The notes: a model not told the origin generated them from the sequence alone. A stretch of 57,288 nucleotides of DNA from Variovorax sp. KK3 (GCF_001984055.1 NZ_LYVO01000043.1:1-57288); one strand, 5' to 3'; numbered from the stretch's first letter, positions 28,161 through 36,408 are shown. Program-made: numbers and translations.

Positions 28161-28490
28161 ATGACTGTCAGATTGCCCAAGGGCATCGAAGCCTATTTCA
28201 CTGCCGACCGCGACGGCGGCCCCGATGCGGTTGCTGCAGCTTTCACCGAAAGCGGCGTCGTGAGAGATGAAGGAAAGACCCATGAAGGCCGCGACGCCAT
28301 TCGCAAATGGAAGGCGGGGACCACGCAGAAATACACCTACACGATGGAGCCTTTCCTGGTCACCACTGAAGACGGGAAGACCCAGGTGACGTGCCACGTT
28401 GTCGGAGACTTTCCAGGCAGCCCGGTCGATTTGCGTTTTTTCTTCGTTCTTGAGAACGAGAAGATTGCCCAGTTGGAGGTGACCGTATGA
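28161..28490 (+). CDS. SnoaL/NTF2-like protein
   Basis: 109 residues with the usual NTF2-like pattern: IEAYFTADRDGGPDAVAAAFTESGVVRDEG, then HEGRDAIRKWKAGT. These proteins are small isomerases, hydrolases or carrier folds, often beside dehydrogenases. An ATGA overlap links it to the SDR gene, so the two are probably co-translated. GGAGAA precedes the ATG at about 28151. The substrate is unknown. Confidence 0.88.
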   Translation: MTVRLPKGIEAYFTADRDGGPDAVAAAFTESGVVRDEGKTHEGRDAIRKWKAGTTQKYTYTMEPFLVTTEDGKTQVTCHVVGDFPGSPVDLRFFFVLENEKIAQLEVTV

Positions 28491-29266
28491 CGCCATTTCT
28501 CACATTGCAAGGGCGGCGCGCGCTGATCACTGGAGGGACTCTGGGTGCCGGCGCCGCAACCGTGGCGCTCTTCCAGGAACTGGGTGCACGTGTGCTGACG
28601 ACGGCACGTACCAAGCCGGCAGACTTCAAAGGTGACGCATTCGTCGAAGCCGATCTGACCACCGACAAGGGAGTTCAAGCTGTTGTTGAAGCGGTGCATC
28701 GGCAGCTGGGCGGCCTTGATGTTCTCGTCAATGTCCTGGGCGGCTCCTCCGCCCCATCGGGCGGCTTTGCGGCGCTGAATGACGCCGAATGGGACAAGGA
28801 GTTCGGCCTGAATTTCTTCCCAGCAGTCAGGCTGGATCGAGCGCTGATCCCTGGCATGGTCGCTCAGGGCAGCGGCGTCGTCATCCACGTCACGTCGATC
28901 CAGAACCGCCTGCCGCTTCCGGAGGCGACGACGGCCTACGCTTCGGCCAAGGCGGCTCTCAACACGTACAGCAAGAGCATCTCCAAAGAAGTTTCTCCCA
29001 AGGGAGTCCGGGTTGTGCGGGTGTCGCCCGGCTGGATTGCAAGCCCGAATTCCAATGGGCTGGCCGTGCGAATTGCCGAGGAAGCCGGCATTGAATACGA
29101 CGAGGCGGTGCAAGTCATCATGAAGTCGCTCGGCGGCATACCGCTGGGGCGACCAGCCGCGCCGACTGAAGTTGCCGACCTGATTGCCTTTCTTGCCTCG
29201 GATCGGGCGAGCTCCATCACCGGTACCGAGCATGTGATCGACGGCGGCACTGTTCCGACGACCTGA
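28487..29266 (+). CDS. Short-chain dehydrogenase/reductase (SDR)
   Basis: A 259-residue classical SDR. The cofactor motif is TGGTLGAGAAT, the Asn of the fold is in NVLGG, the catalytic Ser is in HVTSIQNRLP, and the Tyr-Lys pair is in AYASAKAAL. The C-terminus has the standard IAFLASDRASSITGTEHVIDGG. It reduces a carbonyl or oxidises an alcohol with NAD(P). It is translationally coupled to the NTF2-like gene and probably controlled by the divergent LysR. Confidence 0.93.
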   Translation: MTPFLTLQGRRALITGGTLGAGAATVALFQELGARVLTTARTKPADFKGDAFVEADLTTDKGVQAVVEAVHRQLGGLDVLVNVLGGSSAPSGGFAALNDAEWDKEFGLNFFPAVRLDRALIPGMVAQGSGVVIHVTSIQNRLPLPEATTAYASAKAALNTYSKSISKEVSPKGVRVVRVSPGWIASPNSNGLAVRIAEEAGIEYDEAVQVIMKSLGGIPLGRPAAPTEVADLIAFLASDRASSITGTEHVIDGGTVPTT

Positions 29267-29421
29267 CACGCCCCGCGGTCCTCCGCATTTCGCGGCCACT
29301 CACGATGCGCGATGCCGAGGGGCCTGCCAGACCCATTCCGAAGCGGCTTTTCGCCATTCGTGCGCATCTCTCGCCTTTCCAACGCCGACCACTATTCGGC
29401 TTCACTTGCAAGGAGTCTTTC

Positions 29422-30204
29422 ATGAAATCCATGTTCAAACTATCCGCCCTCTTCGTTGCGATGGGGATCACTGCTCTGGGTGTAGCGCCGGTTGCGCAGG
29501 CCGCAACCGCGCCGGCCGAGAAAGCGACTGCCGTACTGGTCCACGGTGCCTTCGCCGATGGCTCGAGCTGGGACGAAATCATTCCCTCGCTGCATGCGCA
29601 CGACCTGAAAGTAGTGTCCGTGCAGAACCCGTTGAGTTCGCTGGCCGATGACGTAGCCGCTACGCGGCGCGCATTGGATGCACAGACCGGCCCTGTGGTG
29701 CTGGTGGGCCACTCCTGGGGCGGCATGGTCATCACCGAGGTCGGCAACCACTCGCGAGTGCAATCGTTGGTCTACGTCGCCTCCTTCGCACCGTCGGTCG
29801 GCCAGTCGATCAACGACCTGGCCAAGGACTATGCCAAGCCGAGCGGCCTGGACCACGTTGTCGTCGACAAGGAAGGCTTCGTGACGATGTCGTTTGAGGG
29901 CATCTCCCAGCATTTCGCGCAGGACCTTCCCGTCGCGAAGCACCGCCTGATGACGGCCACGCAGGGCGCGATCCGCGGCGCCGCCTTCGACGAAAAGGTG
30001 AGCGTCGCTGCGTGGGCTACCAAGCCGTCCTGGTTCATCGTCTCGGACCAGGACCGCATGATCCAGCCGGCCCTGCAACTGGACAACGCCAAGAAGATCT
30101 CGGCAACGACCATCCGAGTGCGTGCGGGCCATGTGCCACAACTCTCCACCCCCAAGGAGGTGATCAAGGCCATTCTCGATGCCGCAAAACTCAACAACGA
30201 GTGA
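29422..30204 (+). CDS. Exported alpha/beta hydrolase (second copy)
   Basis: 260 residues with a signal peptide (MKSMFKLSALFVAMGITALG to about AQAA), the LVHGAFADGSSW oxyanion strand, the GHSWGG nucleophile elbow and the late His in VRAGHVPQLSTP. Paralog of the product at 23249: LVHGAFADGS, VQNPL.SLADDVAAT.RAL and GHSWGG are shared. The frame is open 39 codons upstream, but AAGGAGTC at 29410-29417 and the signal peptide place the start at 29422. A degenerate FMN reductase fragment follows 4 bases after the stop. Confidence 0.9.
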   Translation: MKSMFKLSALFVAMGITALGVAPVAQAATAPAEKATAVLVHGAFADGSSWDEIIPSLHAHDLKVVSVQNPLSSLADDVAATRRALDAQTGPVVLVGHSWGGMVITEVGNHSRVQSLVYVASFAPSVGQSINDLAKDYAKPSGLDHVVVDKEGFVTMSFEGISQHFAQDLPVAKHRLMTATQGAIRGAAFDEKVSVAAWATKPSWFIVSDQDRMIQPALQLDNAKKISATTIRVRAGHVPQLSTPKEVIKAILDAAKLNNE

Positions 30205-30208
30205 TCGA

Positions 30209-30299
30209 TGTCCGCCGCCGCGCCACGGCGTGCTGATCGCGACGCCGGACTACAACTTCTCGATACCGGGCGTGCTGAAGAACGCCCTCGACTGGGTGA
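30209..30299 (+). pseudogene. Remnant of an NAD(P)H-dependent FMN reductase gene
   Basis: The stretch encodes GVLIATPDYNFSIPGVLKNA followed by LDWV, the core motif of FMN reductases, and at DNA level is nearly identical to positions about 22650-22740 of the intact gene at 22453. Homology starts and ends abruptly: no start codon, no FMN loop and no C-terminal half are present. It is a leftover of a duplication or recombination, not a working gene. Confidence 0.75.
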
Positions 30300-30337
30300 T
30301 TCATGCGTTGCTGGCTGTCTTTTAAGATCGCCGCCAA

Positions 30338-31184
30338 ATGAAGAACATTCGTCGTAGGACAGTGGGGTCACGCTCCGAAAGCCATGCAGCGCCAACGCGC
30401 GAGCGAATGGAGCAGCGTCTTCGTCGCCTTCTCGACTGGATGTTTGGCTTGTACGAGGCAGCAACATTGCCCAGGTCGGCGTTCTGGCGATCACCGTCGC
30501 AACGTTGTTCTACACCGTGATTCCGCCGTACAAGACGGCGGCTCTTGAGGAGCAAATTGCAAGACGCGAGGCCGAGCTTGCAGCCGCTGAGGCGCGATTG
30601 GGCAAGTTGGATGCCGCGTTAAAAGAAGCTGCCGACAAAGCGTACGTTCGCGAGCGCTCAGACTACTTCACCGCCCTCTACAGAAGCGTTGATGTTGCCT
30701 GCACAAGTTGGCGTCGAACAATGGAGCGGCAGGCCAGAGACGCAGGGCCACGGCGGGAGGTACGCCGACCTCTGGGAATGACCATTGCGGCATGCATGGC
30801 AAGCTGACCAAGAGACGCACGAAAAGTCGAAGCTGCGCGATGCAGACCGAAAGCTCTTTGAGGAATGGTTCCAGAAAACCGTCGTGCAGTTAGAGCAGAA
30901 GCGAGTTGAGGCGCTGCAATTGATTGAAGGCATGCCGACCGGAGCGATGCAGAGGTGCGCGCAATTGCTGCGAGAGGCGATTTCGCAGTCATTGACAGCT
31001 TGTACGAGACGCTGGCGGGGGTCTATCCGCAGTACAAAGAAGCAGCAAAAAAAAGGGAAAACGCGACCGAGAAGTGCGCCGCGCCCGACTCCAGATCGAG
31101 AGTAAGTTTGAGTGCAGCATTCCGCAAGCTGTCGGAGAGCTGCAAAGACTTATGTGGCCGGAGCCTGCAAGGAGCCGCAGCTAG
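30338..31184 (+). pseudogene. Frameshifted gene for a membrane-anchored coiled-coil protein
   Basis: Protein-like sequence continues through several frames. Frame A from ATG 30338 gives TREWMEQRLRRLLDWMFGLYE-like sequence (the residue after TRE differs by reading); near 30455 it shifts to a frame with a membrane span (NIAQVGVLAITVATLFYTVI) and a coiled coil (ALEEQIARREAELAAAEARL). Between about 30710 and 30790 the frame changes again to DADRKLFEEWFQKTVVQLEQ, then at about 30970 to VIDSLYETLAGVYPQYKEAA, and at the run of eight A near 31046-31053 to LQIESKFECS, ending at TAG 31182-31184. At least four shifts mean either decay or sequencing error. It lies 32 bases before the HEPN-like gene. Confidence 0.6.
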
Positions 31185-31216
31185 CGCGCCGACCCGTACA
31201 ACAAAGAGGAGATCAC

Positions 31217-32422
31217 ATGCCCACCCTGTTCTTCATGCCTTGGACGGCTATGAAAGGCCCGAGGCAAATTGGGCCTATTTCGCTGGTGCCGTACAAGCGC
31301 GGCTCTGAGCCCGGCACCCTTGGCTTGACCAGCCAAGGCACGCTTGACGCAATCGTTGGGAACTATGCAAACCGCGCCTTCGTGCAGGACAAAGATTCGA
31401 CTGCGCCAGTTGAGCACTCGACCATCCTGCGCTGGCCGGGAGACGACGAGCGCGTAGCTCAACTCACTGATGAAGAGGTCCAAGAGCGCTTGCAACAAAC
31501 GCAGTTGCTCGTCTTTGCTGCCATTTCTAAGCGGACCTACGGCTGGTTCCTGGAGTACTGCAATGCGGACGGGTTGCTCGTCACTGCGCAGCATTTCGTG
31601 GAAGACAACCCTGCCTCTACGGCGGTTCACACCAGAAGGCGCGATGGTTCAGGCCTGAATCTGATGAGCGGCACGCGCGGCAAGCCTGTGTTCTTGCGGC
31701 CGCTGCACGTTTCTGAGAGGTATACCTTCGATTTGGAGGACGGCTTCGCGCTGGCTTTGCTGAACGTGCCATCCGGCCCGTTTCGCAACAAAATCATGGA
31801 CGCGGTCACCATGTTCATTCGAGCCAACACCGACGCCAACGAGGTGCCCGAGTCGGCTGAAATCGTCTTCATGCGCGCCGCACTGGACACGCTGGTTGAT
31901 GCGGGGCACAAAGCTTTAGATTTGAAGCAGAAGCTCATGGCCCTCATGGAACCGCACCTTGGACCGCCGGAGTGGCATGACGAACACATTCCTGCTGCGA
32001 AATGGCAAGCACGCTGGAACAAAGCAATACGCCCGTTTGAAGCGTGGATTGAAGACTTTTGCCATTGGCGGAATGAGGGCGCGCACGGCACAGGTGGCGG
32101 ACAAAAGTATCCCCCTGCGGTGTGGTCGCTCCGAAACCACCTGATGTTCACGAGTTGGTTCACCTCACGTATCGTCAAGTGCTTGCTTGCTGCAAATGCG
32201 CTCTACACCCTCACGCAGGAAGACAAGAACGAGCTTCGAATGACAGAGCTGTTCTTCACGTACGACATCAGTGCAGAAAACGAGGAACACCATCAGTACT
32301 GGCACACAGTTCTCGGTCACGTGCAAAGCTTGAAGCTGGAGAACCTCATCCGCGAGAGCATAAAAAACTGGCCCGAGGGGTCGGTCTACAGGGAAGAGAG
32401 CGCTGAGCCGCCTGCGCCCTGA
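31217..32422 (+). CDS. HEPN-like domain protein, putative RNase effector
   Basis: 401 residues, no signal peptide or clear membrane span. In the C-terminal third, FEAWIEDFCHWRNEGAHGTG contains the RNxxxH (R-x4-H) motif of HEPN ribonucleases (R285, N286, H290) at the end of a predicted helix, as in ApeA- and RnlA-type proteins. Residues 1-200 resemble no family I know. An AAAGAGGAG (31203-31211) sits just before the ATG; the frame is open upstream, but that part belongs to the broken gene. It follows that gene closely, so the pair may have formed an operon. A toxin or phage-defence role is an inference. Confidence 0.6.
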   Translation: MPTLFFMPWTAMKGPRQIGPISLVPYKRGSEPGTLGLTSQGTLDAIVGNYANRAFVQDKDSTAPVEHSTILRWPGDDERVAQLTDEEVQERLQQTQLLVFAAISKRTYGWFLEYCNADGLLVTAQHFVEDNPASTAVHTRRRDGSGLNLMSGTRGKPVFLRPLHVSERYTFDLEDGFALALLNVPSGPFRNKIMDAVTMFIRANTDANEVPESAEIVFMRAALDTLVDAGHKALDLKQKLMALMEPHLGPPEWHDEHIPAAKWQARWNKAIRPFEAWIEDFCHWRNEGAHGTGGGQKYPPAVWSLRNHLMFTSWFTSRIVKCLLAANALYTLTQEDKNELRMTELFFTYDISAENEEHHQYWHTVLGHVQSLKLENLIRESIKNWPEGSVYREESAEPPAP

Positions 32423-32588
32423 GTTCTGCGGCAATCGCTGCACTCCCGCGACTCGATGCGGCACGAGCAGGTGTTGGAGCGGGTGACGATGAAGGATCGG
32501 GCCCCTCCACTCTTTCCGGTGGCGCAACGGTGGGGGTCGCTTGGCCCCGCTCATAGAATCCGCGACCTCGTTCAACAAAAGCGACAGC
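32423..32588. other. Short intergenic region
   Basis: 166 bases between the HEPN-like gene and the next unknown gene. I see no terminator, palindrome or RNA gene. The two genes could be co-transcribed. Confidence 0.4.
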
Positions 32589-33554
32589 ATGGCTCGTCTG
32601 CTTCTACGGCATTTAGGCGTTCTGCGGCATCTGGCTTCTGTAAACGCCACCCATGATGGTTCCATTAAGTTAAATCTGGTCCGAAGCGGCGTTTCTGCCG
32701 AAGGATGGACCTGGTCCACCTCCGCGGGCGTGAACCAGGGGTCCGATCTGGAGAACCGGTCGTACCCACAAGCGAAAACCAAATCGATCACGGTCCATAC
32801 AAGCGGGCGAGTCAACTACCACTTCAGCGGAGGCAGGAAACGGTATATCCCATGTCTGCTGGATCTGGAGGGGCCGGTTTCAATCGCCCTCTATGTCGTA
32901 CCTTCAATAGACCGCCTAGACGAAGTGCCGGATGCTGCCCGCGAGGATCACATCGCAGACGTCGACGAGTGGTCAGGCCCGATGACTTTCGAGTTTGTGG
33001 TCTTGCCTGCGGTTCTCCCACCGTTGCACACTGAATACGTGCGTCTTGGCGTCGAAGGCCTCTATGCACTTGCATGCACCGCGGCGCGAGGGAACGCCGG
33101 CATTACTCGAGATGATGTTCCTGCTGAAGCATTTGTGACCTTGCAGCCAGTCGCTGGCCTATCAACGCAGGTCATTGCTGAGGAGCAGGTCTATATTCGA
33201 TTCAAGCGGGCCATGTATGCCAACGATGTGCATGCAGCCGTTAGCCAGGTGCAGGAAGCGGACAAGGTCACAGCTGTGCAGGTGGAGGCCATGATTGCGG
33301 CAGGGCCCGGCCTTTTCCCGCCAAACCAAGCGGGGGTTTGGACCATCGTCACCTCAGTACCGATGCGAATCGCCCCGCGCCTCATAGTGGAGTTCGAGGA
33401 CCCTCGGTATCAGGCTGAAGTCATCGAACTTCGTCCTGGTGACACTCGGCTGGCAACCGTGCGCGTGAGGTTCAGGGTCTTCGATCAAAAGGCCAACGCG
33501 TACGTGAAGACGTCCGTTCCGATACTCAGCATCGCGCTTGACGCAGAGTTTTAG
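32589..33554 (+). CDS. Unknown protein of the HEPN island
   Basis: 321 residues; not recognised. Composition is that of a real soluble protein: alternating beta-type segments (GWTWSTSAGVNQG, VNYHFSGGRKRYIPCLL, SIALYVVPSIDRLDE), a middle alpha-rich part, and a beta C-terminus (VRVRFRVFDQKANAYVKTSV). No signal peptide, no membrane span, no catalytic motif seen. The frame extends to a TTG at 32541, but the ATG at 32589 (MARLLLRHLG) is more natural. It follows the HEPN-like gene in the same direction and shares its lower GC, so it may belong to the same acquired unit. Confidence 0.65.
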   Translation: MARLLLRHLGVLRHLASVNATHDGSIKLNLVRSGVSAEGWTWSTSAGVNQGSDLENRSYPQAKTKSITVHTSGRVNYHFSGGRKRYIPCLLDLEGPVSIALYVVPSIDRLDEVPDAAREDHIADVDEWSGPMTFEFVVLPAVLPPLHTEYVRLGVEGLYALACTAARGNAGITRDDVPAEAFVTLQPVAGLSTQVIAEEQVYIRFKRAMYANDVHAAVSQVQEADKVTAVQVEAMIAAGPGLFPPNQAGVWTIVTSVPMRIAPRLIVEFEDPRYQAEVIELRPGDTRLATVRVRFRVFDQKANAYVKTSVPILSIALDAEF

Positions 33555-33920
33555 GCTCGAGGCTTGCAAGCCTGCCAGTTGGAGAGGGCTGCCCCCTACT
33601 TTGAACGTCTCACGCCGCATCGTGCAGGCCACTGCCGAGGCTGTGCATGCGCTTCCTGCCCTAACAACGATCTTTAGGGGCGTGTCCTAGTGGCACGAGC
33701 ACCAGTTTTTGGAATGACAGTCCCCAACGGCGCGCTGTGCATGGCAGCAAAGTGGCAATGTGCAGTCATCCGAGTCCTCCGTGCCGGGCGACAGCAACCG
33801 CTGCGAAGCTTCATCGCCGCAATCATTAGACTTGCGACCGCCGCGCGCCGCCAATCCGATGGCCAAAGGTGCTACTCAAAGTCTGTAGACACCCGAGGCG
33901 TTCGTCAGCACGCTCGGTCC
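33555..33920. other. Intergenic or degenerate region
   Basis: About 365 bases after the unknown gene. It holds a 12-base palindrome GGCTTGCAAGCC at 33561-33572, 5 bases beyond that gene's stop region, and an open frame from 33690 whose first half (Arg/Gln-rich) does not look coding. No RNA gene or transposon end is seen. Confidence 0.4.
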
Positions 33921-34301
33921 ATGCCAATCAAAGTAGCGGCTTCAGTTCAAAGCTCTCATATTGCGGGCCCTTTGCCTGCTTCACGTGATCTGTTGACAGG
34001 TGCTCGGGATGTTTTCAAGAAGGCCTGTGCGCTTTTACATCGCCTGTCCAAAGAGGCATTTCCATGCACGCTTGACGCCGATGAGGACTTCGCGCCGTCG
34101 GCCGTACTTGTCCATGCGGGCCACATCCGCGCGCAGATGGAACTCGTCCCCAGCGAGTGGGGCGGCCTGCCCGAACCAGCTGTGGTTGTCGGGGAGATCA
34201 CCCAGGCGGGCTGGAACTTCTTGTCCCTCGGCCATGCATGTGAACCGCCACAGTTTCCGATGACGGTGCAGGAAGCAGGTCGCGCCCCAGAGTCATCATG
34301 A
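33921..34301 (+). CDS. Doubtful small hypothetical protein
   Basis: Open frame of 126 codons beginning MPIKVAASVQSSHIAGPLPA and containing a plausible helix (ARDVFKKACALLHRLSKEAF) and LPEPAVVVGEITQAGWNFLS. The frame is open back to 33690 but that part looks noncoding. No family is recognised, there is no strong ribosome-binding site, and it sits in a region with broken genes. It may be real, a remnant, or chance. Confidence 0.3.
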   Translation: MPIKVAASVQSSHIAGPLPASRDLLTGARDVFKKACALLHRLSKEAFPCTLDADEDFAPSAVLVHAGHIRAQMELVPSEWGGLPEPAVVVGEITQAGWNFLSLGHACEPPQFPMTVQEAGRAPESS

Positions 34302-34457
34302 TGTAGCGCTTACGCGTCGCTCTGTTCCTCGCTCTGCGAATGGTCCTGTACTCGCTCGCGAGGCGGCAATCTGTCGCGTGCTTACCTGCCTACTTGGCGG
34401 TGATGCCGTGCGCCACCGGCGCTCGTAACCTCCACTGCCCGCGGATACGCCGCAGCG
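34302..34457. other. Intergenic region at the right part of the island
   Basis: 156 bases with no convincing gene, terminator or repeat, between the doubtful gene and the convergent DUF1801 gene. Confidence 0.35.
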
Positions 34458-34862
34458 TCACCGCTCCACGACCTTCGCCGTCGGATCGCCCAGCTCGCGA
34501 TTAAGCCGCGTGGCTTCCCGCACAAGAGCCTGCACGGTCTCGCGGTCCAGCGGCGTGTCTTGCCGCAGTTCGAGCGTCGCCATGTCGTACTTGCCGCCGG
34601 CCTTCAGGCGCGGCTCGATGTGCCGCAGCTGCTTGCCACGCCAGAAGCCGAACAGCACGCGATGCGGCTCGGCGCGGATCAACGCCACTGGCCCGTAGTG
34701 GAACAACACTAGATGGCCCCATTTGAGCCGCGATTCCAGTACGGGTGCGGCCTCTCGGGTAGCCTGCCACAGCGCCTGGACGTAAGCCTGCTGCCATCCG
34801 TCCAGATGACAGAGGTATTCGTCGGGCGTGCGCGCCGGGGTGAGGATCATCTTCATCGCCAT
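34458..34862 (-). CDS. DUF1801 (YdhG-like) protein
   Basis: 134 residues with the DUF1801 features: LESRLKWGHLVLFHYGPVALI, the family core around a conserved Trp after the helix-strand, then VLFGFWRGKQL and a C-terminal helix DRETVQALVREATRLN. The family shares a fold with frataxin-like iron chaperone YdhG but its function is not established. CAGGAGG lies just upstream of the start on the minus strand. It follows the Phd/YefM-type antitoxin gene by 48 bases in the same direction, in the place where a toxin gene would be expected. Confidence 0.85.
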   Translation of the reverse strand: MAMKMILTPARTPDEYLCHLDGWQQAYVQALWQATREAAPVLESRLKWGHLVLFHYGPVALIRAEPHRVLFGFWRGKQLRHIEPRLKAGGKYDMATLELRQDTPLDRETVQALVREATRLNRELGDPTAKVVER

Positions 34863-34910
34863 GGCAGCAAGCCTCCTGATTTCTGAGCGGGCCTGGAGAG
34901 CAGCATGGGC

Positions 34911-35174
34911 CTATAGATCGGCGATGTTCATCTCGACGCAGCGCGACTTGTCGGCGAGGCGAGCAATCGCCTTCTGGTGGATTTCCTGGTCCGCGATTTC
35001 GTCCATCATGGCTTCGAACAGGCGGGGCTCGACCAGATAGAAGGCTGCACGGTTGCGGCTCAGGACCGCCACAGGCCGATGGTTGGCCGCACGAAGCACG
35101 GCCATCGGGTCTTTCTTCAGCGCTGCAACGGTGACGCTCGTATCTGCCAGGATAGCTTTCAAGAATGGCTCCAT
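34911..35174 (-). CDS. Phd/YefM (StbD-like) antitoxin
   Basis: 87 residues with the antitoxin family pattern: SVTVAALKKDPMAVLRAANHRPVAVLSRNRAAFYLVEPRLFEAMMDEI, then a C-terminal toxin-binding tail ending EMNIADL. The open frame runs to 35285, but MEPFLKAIL at 35174 matches the family start. Such antitoxins normally repress their own promoter and are followed at once by a RelE/ParE/StbE toxin gene. Here no toxin gene follows; the next gene is DUF1801. So it is an orphan antitoxin or the first half of an unusual pair. Confidence 0.85.
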   Translation of the reverse strand: MEPFLKAILADTSVTVAALKKDPMAVLRAANHRPVAVLSRNRAAFYLVEPRLFEAMMDEIADQEIHQKAIARLADKSRCVEMNIADL

Positions 35175-35329
35175 TTTTGGGGGCGGAGTATAGCTATCGG
35201 GCAGGCGCTTGATGCCACTTGGCGCGCGCACGGCGCCCGGGATTCGGCACGTGCGAACCTCGCCCCGTCCGACAAGCGAGCGCATCTCTCCAAGCTAGAA
35301 CCAAACATCATTGTCAAAGGCAATAAAAG

Positions 35330-35722
35330 ATGTTCCGTCACACGCTCACCCGGTCATTCGCTGCTGCGCTGTTGCTCGGCGCAGCCACGCTGTCGAGCCC
35401 TACGACCTGGGCCCAAACCGCAGGCTCCGCCACCCAGATGCAGCGCGAGCGCGCCAACTGCGACGGCGTCCAGCAAGACCGCGAGGCCTGCCGCCGCGAA
35501 GCGGGTGCCGCACGTCAAGAGGGGCAGCGCGGCGGCCTGAACCCCGGCGCCGAGGCCGAGACCAATGCCATGGCGCGCTGCCAACTGCTGCAGACGCCTT
35601 CGGACCGCACCGATTGCGAATCGCGCATCCGTGGTGCGGCCAACAGCAGTTCCAGTGGCAGCGTGATGGGCGGCGGCGTAATCCGTGAAACCGTCACGCC
35701 GGTGCCCGCGCCGGCACGCTGA
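35330..35722 (+). CDS. Small exported Cys-containing protein
   Basis: 130 residues with a signal peptide (MFRHTLTRSFAAALLLGAA to TTWAQ). The mature part is polar, with four Cys (NCDG, EACRR, ARCQL, DCESR) that could form two disulphides, a Gly/Ser-rich tail and a Pro/Ala end. It is conserved-looking in the style of Comamonadaceae periplasmic proteins of unknown role; no function is assigned. It follows the divergent antitoxin gene across 155 bases. Confidence 0.75.
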   Translation: MFRHTLTRSFAAALLLGAATLSSPTTWAQTAGSATQMQRERANCDGVQQDREACRREAGAARQEGQRGGLNPGAEAETNAMARCQLLQTPSDRTDCESRIRGAANSSSSGSVMGGGVIRETVTPVPAPAR

Positions 35723-35822
35723 ACGTGGGTCGGTGCGTGATCCGGCGCAGTCCGGGCTTCGTACACCCTTGGCTTTTTATCGACAGCTTTATCGACAGAC
35801 ATCCCGCAAAGGAACCCCGAGC

Positions 35823-36152
35823 ATGAAGATCGAAACGATGCACACCCGGCCCACCTCGATGCAGGCAGACCCCGACGCGGAAACGCTTCCGATGCCTCTG
35901 GCGGGCAACGACATCGTTCATGAGCCGCAACAGCCGCATGCCATGGCGCCCGCGAAGAAGTCGATGCTGGGCCGCAGCTGGTGCCACTTTCGCGAGACGG
36001 TGGCCGACCTGCCGCTGCGGGCGAAGAAGGCCCGGGAGCAGGGCGCGCATTACGTGGCCGAGGAGCCTTTCCGGGCGATCACGATGGCGGCGGCCGGGGG
36101 TGCCACGCTGGCGATCCTGCTGCGGGCCGCGGCGCGGCATCATCGGCACTGA
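35823..36152 (+). CDS. ElaB/YqjD-like inner-membrane protein
   Basis: 109 residues. A polar N-terminal half (with a basic helix HFRETVADLPLRAKKAREQGAH) precedes EEPFRAITMAAAGGATLAILLRAA, a single C-terminal membrane span after a Pro-containing motif, as in ElaB/YqjD/DUF883 proteins that tether ribosomes or sense stress at the membrane. AAAGGAAC precedes the ATG at 35823; the frame is open further upstream but without a start site. It begins a set of small envelope genes with the next two. Confidence 0.72.
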   Translation: MKIETMHTRPTSMQADPDAETLPMPLAGNDIVHEPQQPHAMAPAKKSMLGRSWCHFRETVADLPLRAKKAREQGAHYVAEEPFRAITMAAAGGATLAILLRAAARHHRH

Positions 36153-36157
36153 ACGCC

Positions 36158-36367
36158 ATGCACAACCCCTGGCTGCAGAAAAATCCGTGGCTCAGCATGT
36201 GGATGAGCGCGGCCAACAGCATGGTGGGTGCATCACGCGGTTTGGCCACCGCCGAAATCCGGCGGCAGATGAAGATCGCGCAGGCCGACATGGAACGGCA
36301 GATCGTCGACTTCTGGACCATGAAGCCGCTCTGGCCGAGCCCCAGAAAGCGCAGCAGCCGGCGATGA
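36158..36367 (+). CDS. Small hypothetical protein after the ElaB-like gene
   Basis: 69 residues, starting MHNPWLQKNPWLSMWMSAANSM and continuing with a helical, amphipathic stretch (TAEIRRQMKIAQADMERQIVDFW). It begins 5 bases after the ElaB-like stop, which argues for coupling, and has no strong ribosome-binding site of its own. Phasin-like in its helical nature, but no family assignment is made. Confidence 0.6.
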   Translation: MHNPWLQKNPWLSMWMSAANSMVGASRGLATAEIRRQMKIAQADMERQIVDFWTMKPLWPSPRKRSSRR

Positions 36368-36408
36368 GCCGCGAGCGAGGCCGCTCCGGCGTTTGAGCCT
36401 ACGCGGGC

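Noticed and set aside
33690..33920. N-terminal extension of the small gene at 33921
   Set aside because: This part is Arg/Gln/Ala-rich and looks like chance open frame; it lacks any ribosome-binding site or domain.
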